NCBI RefSeq assembly: GCF_026151205.1 | Contig: NC_087073.1 | Span: forward strand, 20,984,837-21,048,836 | Source: Bolinopsis microptera | Taxonomy: Eukaryota > Ctenophora > Tentaculata > Lobata > Bolinopsidae | Direction: 5' to 3' | DNA length: 64,000 nt | Shown here: positions 40,201 through 52,200 of the stretch, piece by piece | How positions within the stretch are numbered: position 1 is the first letter of the stretch | Layout of the letters: every line of letters begins with the position of its first letter | Made by a program: the position numbers and the translations under genes | Notes under the pieces: model-generated | Told to the model about the DNA's origin: nothing | The model's input: only the letters and a program-made list of their open reading frames with translations | Databases searched by the model: none

Positions 40201-43200
40201 AGCAGTTTGGTGGTCACGCATCATGTGACATGTATACTGAAATGATAAAGTAACGGAACTAGAAGTCCCCAGTTCATAGTTTGCTTGCTTCATTAGTTCA
40301 TTAAGAGATGTGTCTTTATCATGTTATGAAAACAAATGTCTCTCCCTGGGCTCTCTCCCTTGTTTAATTGTTTTCGCATGTATCCCTCAGTATTTCATAC
40401 GCTGTGTTAAATACCTTTCACTCTTTAGTTGGAGATACTTCCTCATTCATGTTATTACTACTACTACTACCTTATTCATGTTATTACTACCACCTTATTA
40501 TTACTACTATTTACTATCACAGTTACCGCTAGCCACTTCGCTCTGTCTATCTTTCTACAACTTCATAATAATATGACATTATGCTCCGGCTTATTAATTA
40601 AATTAAACGGAATGGAATAAGCCTTTATTTACAGAGCAGCCCTGGTCAGCCGCGTAGCCGCAATGGAACTTGTGGTTTTGAGGTTGACTGAGCCCGGACA
40701 GTGACTAGTGCCGGTTTATCGCCAGCTTGCACCGTGGTTAATGAAATGCACCACGGCCCGGTGCTTTCTCGCTTCGTCTAGCTATTTGTTCAATTAGTTT
40801 CACCAAAATTCAACCTTTTTATTGCACAGTAAATCGAATTTATCGCAAGTGTGAAGCTTTTAGTTTGTAAATGTTTGTATCTCAGCACAAGCAACCGTTT
40901 CCGCAACGTTACCCTATCTTCAACTTACAACAAGGATATTTAATTACCGGGCTGTGTTTTTATATTCGAGTTGTGTTTTTCTGCTCAAATATTTAATTTA
41001 ATATCCTAGCTTGTGTCTATGGAAAACTTTTTTCACACTAGTTATATATCTAGGTAGGTTAGGTATCTTTTGCATTTAGTTAGGCGTCTTTTGCATTTTT
41101 CGTTCTGCCCGTTTTTGTTTGTTGAAACGAAGAAATAAGTGTAAAATGATACAATTGGCAGAGCACAGAACAAAGGTTTATTTCATGTTCATTTCCCACC
41201 TTTAAATTGGAAATAAAGCGACCAGTTCAATATATACTATACAGTATAATAGTTGGCACAAACTTTCGAGCGGCCAATTAGAAAGTTCTATCTACATCCG
41301 TAGTGCACTTCCAGCACACAACTTCAAAAGAGTGGTAATAACAAAAGAAGCTTGCTCAGTGGGGTGTTAGCTAAGCTACACTCTGCTTATATCAGAACTA
41401 AGAGTCTAACAGCTATTGTCTGATACACTGCCACCCCTCCACGCAGTACACTGCCACCCCTCCACGCGGAACAATTAAACGACTGTTGGAGATTTACCGT
41501 ACACAGGGTGGTACAGCGTCTCCAATAAGATCTTATAGTCTCCTTTATTGTCATATTTCTCACATTGTTTCTAGCCGAGCAATTAATTTCATAGAAGAGC
41601 AGTTTAACTTAAGCTAAAGCAGAAACTTGTTTGATCTTTGCGCTTTACTCGTCATTTGTTATATCCAACATTGATTTAGTTTTATGAGCGGTATTACTAA
41701 TGTTATTATATTAATTACAACGTTTTTAGCCCTTCTTATGTGATCCCGTTATCTTTATAGGCGGTGGTAATTGGTATGAATGAGTGACTAAGGCCACTTG
41801 GTAATGTAGCTAGGCGCAGTTGGGGCATACTGCATAGTTGGGGCACAAAATTAAAATTCCTGTCTAGTGTCTACGGTTAATGAAATGCGAAAATATAGCA
41901 AGTGCTTGTTCATGTTTCTTGTTAAAAAGTTCAGCAAATATTTCATTTACGAATAAGTTGACAGTAAGGAAGTTATAGCAGGCCTGTCAGCTCATCAAAT
42001 TATTTTGCGCTAAACATAAAAAATATTATATGTTTAACTTCACTATTTAGATATGCGACTGCTGTAGTATTATAATCACTTTTTGCGACTACACAATTTC
42101 ATCTTTTTCAAAATGATATTAACCGTTTTACTTTTATAAACTATTTACAACCTTTGTTTGTTGTTATCAGCTTATTAATATCAGCCGGATGTTTAGTCTT
42201 ATCTTAGTGCTTATCTTTATGGTGTGCGGTTAGTTGTCATTCGTCGTTTACATTCAGTATTACCTAAAATATATTCTGATGTTGTTTGAATGAGTAAGTC
42301 GTATTTTATCGGATTATATTATTATATACTTACTTACTTTACTTTACTTTATATACTGGTATATATATATTATATTACTAGATCAAGTTGAAACATTATA
42401 ATGTCTGAACTGGACTATTATATTATATTACTGGATCAAGTTGAAACATTATAATGTCTGAAGTCAGAAGTGGTCATTTCAATATTTTTACTTCTCTCGA
42501 TATATTTACTAAAATTCGATCAATAAGTTTATCAAAATATCATAAGTCGTTTTGATTAGATCTATGGTAAACAACTCAGTGTACTCTCCCTTTCAGCAGT
42601 ATTCGTATTAGTTCTTCCTATTTTAGCTGCTTATTTCATGTTCTTGTCTCTTCAGATAAACTTATTTCTAGAAGGCAGTTTTTCCCAAGTTCCCACGTTT
42701 TAAAAATGGTAAATAGAGCACAATATATACCTGATTTTCACAATTTTAGTCAGTCATTCTAAAAGTCAGATTTTAACCGATGAATGTACAGTACAGTTAG
42801 CACGATAAGATAGATACGAAAACATGGCCGACGTAGAAGTAGATCCTATCGATGTCCCGGATAAGCTGGAAAAGAAGCTGAATGTCGTTGGCATGGTCGG
42901 ACTCATCGTCTTCTATCTTATCATTTTCTTCGCTGGAATTCTTTCTCACAAGTAAGTAATATTTGATGCTTTATTAGTAAACGATTAAATCGCATGTAAA
43001 ACGTAACCATCGCCTCCCCATAAAATCTGGGTAAGGGGCCAAAAAGGGCCAAATTTTTATTGAGGTTTCTAAACATTTTGGGGAAAAAAAGTCAAATATT
43101 TGTTCGGTTTTCGAAGTCCGCACCTACCCTTCGATGTACGATTTTGGACTCGAGGTTCCCCTTTGCAATGCTATCTCGGAAGGCAGGCCTCCCCTCCGCA

Positions 43201-46200
43201 ATACGAGCTCGGAAGCGGGAGCTCGGAAGCGGGAGCTCTGCCTTCAGAGGTACGTATCAAGAATGAATCAGACCGACAATTTTTCAAAGTTTTTCTAGAA
43301 ACTACTTTTGTTCATGTTTCATGCTACCCTGATCATTATGAGCCGAAAATATTATTTCGGTTTTCTGAAGTCTGTACCTACATTCGGTCTTCGGAAGGCT
43401 GTGGATGTGATTGGTTTCATATACTTATACAAAACGTGATATTTGGCCCGCAGATTTAAAGGAAAATACGCGAATTTGGTCCTCAGATTTAAAGGAAAAA
43501 TCGTGATTTGTCGCGGAGAACTGAAAAATCACGATTTGTCGCGAGGATCTGAGAAAATCGCGATTTGTTGCGGCAAACGTGAAAAATCTTCACTCTACGA
43601 GTTTAACAATTTCCTAATAATAGAGTGCTGAGGAGAAAATCAAGAAAAGATATCAGGAAGACACAGGTTGAAAATGAAACTGAAGACATGATGTTGGCTG
43701 GTCGGGACATCAACTACTTCGTGGGCGTTTTCACCATGACAGCAACGTGGGTTGGGGGAGGTTATATAAACGGTTAGTTTCAATAACAACTTTTGTGTGT
43801 CTAAAATACTGAACACTGACGATGAAGTATGAATACAAGATTAAACCTCATTTTATACGGCTTGCTTTTAATCTGTTATTTAAAATAACTTATTTTACTT
43901 ACAAAATATGAATAAAAAGTAAAAACTCCTATTTTCTTCTTTCTTTCTTTTTTAAACAAATATACCAGGAACCGCGGAGTCTGTGATAAAGAACGGTCTT
44001 GTCTGGACACAAGCTCCGATAGGTTATTCAATATCTCTCTTCCTGGGGGGCTTGTTCTTTGCGGAGAAGATGAGGAAGAGAAAGTTCGTGACAATGTTAG
44101 ATCCTCTGCAGGAGAAATACGGAAAACCTCTCGGAGCTCTCTTCTACATCCCCGCTTTCTCAGGCGAGGTACGCTTACAAATACAACTCACATGCATGAA
44201 ACACTGTACATGCAATGCTTACTTATAAGGTTTAGATAGCTTGCCAAGATATAATCAAATAGTTGATGTGGTTTTATAATTCCTGGATTTGATTTTTAAA
44301 CAATTTCAGATTCTTTGGTCCGCATCCATCCTAGCTGCTCTGGGAACTTCACTCAGAGTCATCTGTGGTATTGATGATACTACGTCTATCATTGCCAGTG
44401 CAGCCATAGCAATGACCTATACTCTGTTCGGAGGTATGCATGTACATTATACATTACTTGTACTTTGTTGCAAAATTCAAATATTGCAGGGGTTTTTCGT
44501 TGAAGATCGACTTTAGAGTAACCATCACAAAATAGCGAGGGAGTTATTTGTTGAACGTTTAACTAACAACAGCTAAATTCTATTTCAGGGTTATACTCCG
44601 TGGCCTTTACCGATGTTTTCCAACTGATATGTATATTCTTTGGATTGATATTCGCCATTCCATTCATGGCAACTAGCCATAATGTGGATATTCCTCTGAG
44701 GAGTTCCAATTTGACCATGTTCATGGATCAGGACCAAACTTACTCCAAGTTCTTTGGAAAGCTTGACAAGGAAGATGCAGGAGTTTGGGTAAACGATGAT
44801 TATAACAATAACTTTGTAACAAATGGTATTACCTTTACAGGGGTCGGGGAGAGCGCCACCTCAGTCAGGGATCCCCAATCCAGCTTATTTAACTGAATGC
44901 TATAATAATTTACCTCATTAACACACTTCATACAAAGGGGCAGTCTTCTATTCTTCTCAGAGTTCCGAGTTAATCATTACAAATTCCCTCCTCACGTCCA
45001 TTTCTCAAGACTAGTTATTATTCAGGTTGACTATGCCATCATGCTGATGCTTGGAGGAATCCCATGGCAAGCGTACTTCCAGCGAGTCCTGTCAGCTAGA
45101 GATGTCAGCGTTGCTAAGACCCTTTCCTTCATTGCTGCTTTCGGGTGCTTCTCTGCTGCTATTCCTTCTATTGTAATTGGTGAGTTGTGTGTGAGACAGA
45201 ATCGAGACAGAAATTAAAATACTTAGGTATCTGCAAAACTAAATTCACAGATAAATAGATTATATCCTTATTTTTATAACATCCCTGGTAATTGTAATTT
45301 GTATGCGCTCCATATAATGACGTCTTTAAAAACAGAAAACAACAATTTTTCAGATTATTAGTTTCTTTAACCAATAATAATTTCCAGGTTTGATAACAAT
45401 GAACACAGATTGGCCAGGCACTGACTACGGAGAAATGCTCCTTCCAAAAGATTACAAATTAGCTGTTCCTTTGACTCTGCTCTATCTAACGCCGCCAGCC
45501 GTTGCTTTCATAGGTTGGTTATTGTTAGCTAATACATATTTTACTTTAAACACAGTAACAATTAATAACTATAGGATTATTTGTATGACAATGAAGAGCA
45601 TGATCTCCATGATTATCTAAATACCCCAGGTCTTGGAGCAGTAAGTGCTGCCGTAATGAGCTCAACCGACAGTTCAATCCTTGGAGTTAGTACTATGTTC
45701 ACCAGGAATGTCTTTGTAAACGTAATCTACCAGAAGGCATCCGACAAGTACGTCTAATCGAATTATTTTGGACGAATGGGGAGAAAATAGGGGGATATAG
45801 GGGTATGGGGGATATGGGGGGGGGGGGGGGGGGGGTATGGGGTATGAGAAGGAGGCATGGTAGGGATGCGGCCCGGGGGAAGAATATTGAACGATTTTGA
45901 AAACTGTTTAATTGGGACCCTTTCGCACGGCTGTAATTAGTAAAAATAAGACGAAATCAATTATAATTGTATTCTTCATCTTGTAAACACTATAATTTCA
46001 GACAGACTATTTGGTTTTTGCGAGGAACAGTTTTCGTAAACACGGTCATTGCTATGATCATAGCTATATGCGTGAAGACTGTGTACGGACTCTACTTGAT
46101 ATGCAGGTAGAAAACAAATACATACCATCAATTTACCTGGGGACCTCAGGCTATTATGTTCATAAACATAACGGCCAGGTAGCGTAGTTGGTTAATCATC

Positions 46201-49200
46201 GGATTTGTAATCGTGAGATTGCGAGTTCGAAACCCACTGCCTGCCTAGTCGTGGGGTGAGTGTCGTCGACATTCAGCTAAAGATCCTGAGTGGTCTATGC
46301 AGCCCCCCGGTCTACTCAGCCGAATATTCGAGAAATCGTGTGTGAGGGTTAAATGAGAAGCTGTCCATTGCAGCGAAGTCTCGGGCGAAGAAAGTATGGT
46401 ACACACTACCTTAACCGTCACTGGCCTAATTAAAATCCTTCTGCTTCCTGTAATTGGCTAGTTACACTTGTGTAACAATGTGGCTGTTGGAATACTCCGA
46501 AGTAAAATAAGTGTGAGATAAAAAAAATAGAGATTCGGCGGAATGACAGGCTGAGCGCGGCCCAGTAAACCATCATTTAGCATCTGTTTATCCTTTCTGT
46601 TTTATCACTTGCAAAACAATACATATAATATATACAAACGAATTTAATCCTTCAGTGATTTGGTGTTCATCCTGCTGTTCCCCCACCTGGTGATGGTGGT
46701 GCACTTCCCCAAGCTCACCAACAAGTACGGAATGTTAGCTGGATTCACTGTAGCGCTCATTCTAAGAGCGCTATCAGGGGAACCGGTACTGAAGTACAAC
46801 GCCATCCTCAAGTTTCCTGGTTACCTAGAACCCCATTACGATGAAGCTAACGTGAGTTATGCTAATTTTTAAATGATCAAACGTGATAAGCGATAAGAAG
46901 TCTGAGAAGGTCAAATATTTTCAAGATATATTTACGATTCTATCGTATTTAACTTTAAAAGTAATTTCGTACATATGTATCAAATTATGCGATACCAGAG
47001 TAATATTATTTATTTAACAGGTATACCAGTATGGAAGACAGAGATTCCCCTTCAGGAATCTCATCATGATTCTCAACTTCCTCATAACACTCTCTGTTAC
47101 ATTCCTCTCTAAAAAACTCTTCGCCAAATGTGAGTTTAGTATACAATACAGTATCAGAAGGCTATGTTAATACAAATTCCTCAGAATTTGGAATGTGGCG
47201 TTTAGTTTTTCAGACTACGATCATTTTTATGTCCTTTATTTTCAGACCCTGATCTGCAAAAGTACGATATTCTGGACGCTGTGAAGGACCAAGAAACAGA
47301 CAAGAGAGAACGTCTTCAAAATGAGAAGGAAGGAGAAGAATGCATATAAACTCGAGTTCGTAGAGGTCCACACTCCACAAGCTTGTAAAGTGAGGTTCTT
47401 AGAGCTTCAATTAAGCTGTGATCGTGGATCTGTTGTAATCTATTTGAAATAGAATTATAACAATAACATTGAGTAACAGCTGGGTTATTATAATGACAGT
47501 ATCTAATGGGTGAGTCACAGGATGTAGGAAATGACTAGTTTAGGCACTAAAACGAGTTACTAAAAACTAAACCCGTTTTTTCTTGGATATGTGCACAAAA
47601 TAAGGACATGAAGAACAAGATGGGAAGTAGAATTACCTGCACTTTTGCTGGTGTTGTAGCTAGACCTGGACACACTTTTAGCTGAGAAGCGACTTTTAGC
47701 TGAAGCCCCTGTTCTACTTGGTGTACCTTCCATCTGGTAGGGCGTGCTCTCCTGAAATTGTATATTTACCTTTTCGTAATCACAATTCAGGCTTTTCGGC
47801 TTGCGTGTTTTTGAAAATTGTAAAATGGTAGATCTACGGATCAGCATATATCCAAGAAAAAACTCACTAGGTTAATTTGACTAAGATATTTAAGAGATTT
47901 AAGTTTTACTTTTATTTAAGCAGGACAATACATTTATTCCGTGCATTTTGTTTCAGTTACATAATATACTAATATATAGTTGATATTTCAATAAATGAGT
48001 CAGTGGGCTGTTTTGGTTATTTGCATGATATAACTATTGATCCTGATAAACAGATGAAAACTAGATAGAATCTGATCAAAATAGCCCAAGAGTCATTCAA
48101 CAAAAACTATTTGTCGATTTAAAATAAAATTAGAACTCGATAAGCGTTCAATTTCTCTATCATTAATTCTTGACTTTCAAGATTTTGAACTTTATAATTC
48201 ATTAAAAACTGAGGATCCAAATTCACAAGAGTGAAAATTCCAGAATAATTGTTAATTATTTAACGGAAGTATCATTACTAATAGTTAATTAACGACAGCA
48301 GTGGGTTATCTAATATCGACGTATTGTTTATTTAACCTAGACATTATTGTGTTTATCTGGTATCGTTTTAATAAACATATTTTACCAAAATCTTCGTTTC
48401 ATTCTCGCTGGAGCTTCATAATAATACCGTGCATTCGCTCTATATCTTTATCTGCAATTTCTGCATACAACTTTTTGAAGGGCGCAAAATGGGCTGGGTA
48501 GTTTGAATTCTTTGGTTTTTTGTCTCAAAACATGCTTTTAATTTCAAAGCAGGACTTATAGTAGTAGTCATAGCACAATTTATTTTAAAAATCTGTCGCC
48601 AAATTTCCCTACCAAAGACGGTTAATTCTGAGGGTTAATCGTAAAAAACTTACTTTAGCAAATCTTTGTAAGTTTGTATGATTAATGATGGTACTTACTT
48701 TAGCAACTCTCCGTAAAAAACTTACTTTAGCAAATCTTCGTATGATGGTAGCGAGAATTCCATCTGACCACTCGTAAGAGTCCTTGTCGAACTGTCCGTA
48801 CAACTTCTCCAGAGACACGCACTTCGGGTTCAGTGTCATACACTTTATACTGTCATTAAACTGCAGTATTATTAGTTTGTTAGTGACGTGAAAAGAGTAC
48901 AGTAAATACTGTATTGATAGAATGATAAAATGGAATGACTGTTGTGATGGTTAGGTGAAATGAAGTAATTACTACTAATTACTACTAATTAATTAGTAAT
49001 TAGTAGTCATGACCTACTGTTGCAAGAAGATTGAGAATGACCCACCTTATTTTTATTATTCTTATTCTTTATTTGATCAGCTATATTGTTAGAAAAACTG
49101 CTGAGTCTCCTTCGTGTCATCCTGTGTTGCGCGAACCTGCTGTTCAGACCCATAGCTTTAGTGAACATGCTAGGATCTAGGATCATACTCGGATCTAACA

Positions 49201-52200
49201 CCGACTTTTTACTTGATCGCATGTTTTTGCCCTGACCCTCCCGCATTTGAGATAACTTTGCAGCGTTCCCTTTGTTGGTGCAGTGACAATTGAATGTGTG
49301 GAAACATGTCCCTTTGATTGGTCCTATTCCCTATTTAAGGGTGAGGGTGAGTGGTATGTTAGTGGTACTGGTATGTTAGTGGTATGTTAGTGGTATGTGA
49401 GTGGTATGTTAGTGGTATGTTAGTGGTATGTTAGTGGTATGTTAGTGGTATGTTAGTGGTATGTTAGTGGTATGTTAGTGGTATGTTAGTGGTATGTTAG
49501 TGGTATGTTAGTGGTATGTTAGTGGTATGTTAGTGGTATGTTAGTGGTATGTGAGTGGTATGTTAGTGGTATGTCAGTGGTATGTTAGTAGTATGTGAGT
49601 GGTATGTTAGTGGTATGTGAGGTGTCATAATATACTAATATAGTGAAAAGAAATAAATATTTAAAAGTTGAAAGTTAATATCTTCACGAGCCTATAAAGT
49701 ACTTTATACTACTAAGTACTAAAATAATTGTGAGAGATAACTCACGGAGGGGGGAGCGTTCTGGTTGAAGAGAGGCTCAGTGTTGGCAAGTTTCCCCAGA
49801 GCATGAGCCAGGATGGTCCGACTGGTGGTCTTACCCCCACTAGTTCCCCCTACCTGCATCACACCATGTCTCACTAGCATTGTATTGTAGAGCTGCATTG
49901 TTTTGGAGACTTGGGCCTCGTTTATCAGCAGTAGCTGCTCTTGTAACACCTCTTTTATTGCAGTCTGATAACAGTTCAGAGTCATTATATCAATATATTA
50001 TTTAATTAGTCCCATTAATAATGTTTAATCAACATCAGATGGCCTACTGGGGTTATTTCTAATGAGGCACTCTATGCTCGTTGTTATGTCACTCCCTTGT
50101 CTGTGAGAGTCTCTAAGTTTCGATGGAGAATGTTAGGACATATCTTAAGAGGACAGGAAGACTCACCAGCATACACCTCTATGTTATTTGCTATAAATTC
50201 TGATATTTTTATGGAAGGGAGACGGGGTAGACCATGTTTAAACTTATTAGATGTTATTAGAAAAGACTTGACTAGTAGAAATCTTGATATTAGACTTAAG
50301 AATTTGACTGATTTCGAAGACCTTAGATTTTTGGCTTTAGATAGGGAGGAATGGAAGAAGTTAGAAGATGGTTGATGTTTTTGTTTTCTTTTTTATGCGT
50401 TTTGATATCTATAAGGTGCCTAGGATGCTCTTTTAAAGAGATATTTCGTACTTTGAAAGATTTACTACTACTACTAATAATGTTTAATTGATTTAATCAC
50501 AATTTATACTGGGGAAATCAGCAGTTAAATTACCCGTAAGATAAGAGTATCCTCCTTAAAGTTCTCGAAGGCAGGGAACAAGTCCTCCACAATACCCATA
50601 AACAAAGGCACATCCTCCGCGATGAATTTGGGGATACTGGCATCAAACACAGCCTGTAGCAGCAGAGTAGTGTCGTCTATGTGACTGTACATGGTTTTGT
50701 TGCGCCTCATCTCCCCCGCTACTTGCAGCACAGCCTTGATAGCGCGCAGTCCGAAGTCGTAGTGGTGTTGCTGGGAGAGCTGTCTGCTGCTGAGTTGGTA
50801 GAGTTGGACTAGTTTGCTGCTCAGAACACCTGCTAGCAGGAACCCCTCTGAGAACAGGATCACCTGTAAAGAGGTGTGAGAGATACAGATCACAGCTGGG
50901 GAGATTGAATTGTTAGATACATTTCCACAAGAGGACCCTCTATTGGGAACTCATACCAAGAGGAGGAAACTAACCTCGATAATGAGCCCAAAGTCAGGTA
51001 AAGTCATGGCAACAGGTCTAAAGAGAGGAGGAAACTAACCTCGATAATGAGCCCAAAGTCAGGTAAAGTCATGGCAACAGGTCTAAAGAGAGGAGGAAAC
51101 TAACCTCGATAATGAGCCCAAAGTCAGGTAAAGTCATCGCAACAGGTCTAAAGATAGGAGGAAACTAACCTCGATAATGAGCCCAAAGTCAGGTAAAGTC
51201 ATGGCAACAGGTCTAAAGAGAGGAGGAAACTAACCTCGATAATGAGCCCAAAGTCAGGTAAAGTCATCGCAACAGGTCTAAAGAGAGGAGGAAACTAACC
51301 TCGATAATGAGCCCAAAGTCAGGTAAAGTCATCGCAACAGGTCTAAAGAGGAGGAAACTAACCTCGATAATGAGCCCAAAGTCAGGTAAAGTCATCGCAA
51401 CAGGTCTAAAGAGAGGAAACTAACCTCGATAATGAGCCCAAAGTCAGGTAAAGTCATCGCAACAGGTCTAAAGAGGGGAAACTAACCTCGATAATGAGCT
51501 CAAAGTCAGGTAAAGTCATCGCAACAGGTCTAAAGAGAGGAAACTAACCTCGATAATGAGCCCAAAGTCAGGTAAAGTCATCGCAACAGGTCTAAAGAGG
51601 AGGAAACTAACCTCGATAATGAGCCCAAAGTCAGGTAAAGTCATCGCAACAGGTCTAAAGAGAGGAAACTAACCTCGATAATGAGCCCAAAGTCAGGTAA
51701 AGTCATCGCAACAGGTCTAAAGAGAGACTTGAGATTGTCAGGCAGTTCGACTCTACCAGCGTACCCAGGATTCATGGTTATGAAGAACCCGCAGGTGGGG
51801 TTTACTCTTATCTCGTGACCCTCAAACACACACCTGGAGAAACATATTAGTTGACCAGTGATCTAGATCTGGAATAAATTAATTGTTTTTTTCTAAATTT
51901 GTTCAAAAACTTATAAATTTTAAATTTTAATTATAAATTATAAATATTATCTTACTATATATATATATAAAGCGAGACGATATATATATATATATATATA
52001 TCTGTGCCATTTTACTGACACCACGGCATCAACTTTAACGCGACTTTCCGCATAACCCGTAAAAGATATACAACTGGAAATTTTTTGGCTGGGTCAAATG
52101 CTTTAATGGCCTTCAAATCAGCATGAAAAAATAAAAAATTGGCCAAGGAATAATGATTTTAGAGCCGAAAATTTGGACCCCCAAGTGGTGTCAAAAACGC

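Noticed and set aside
46172-46250. Functional tRNA gene
   Set aside because: A and B boxes are present, but the cloverleaf, especially the anticodon stem, does not fold well and a long unrelated body follows, as in a SINE.
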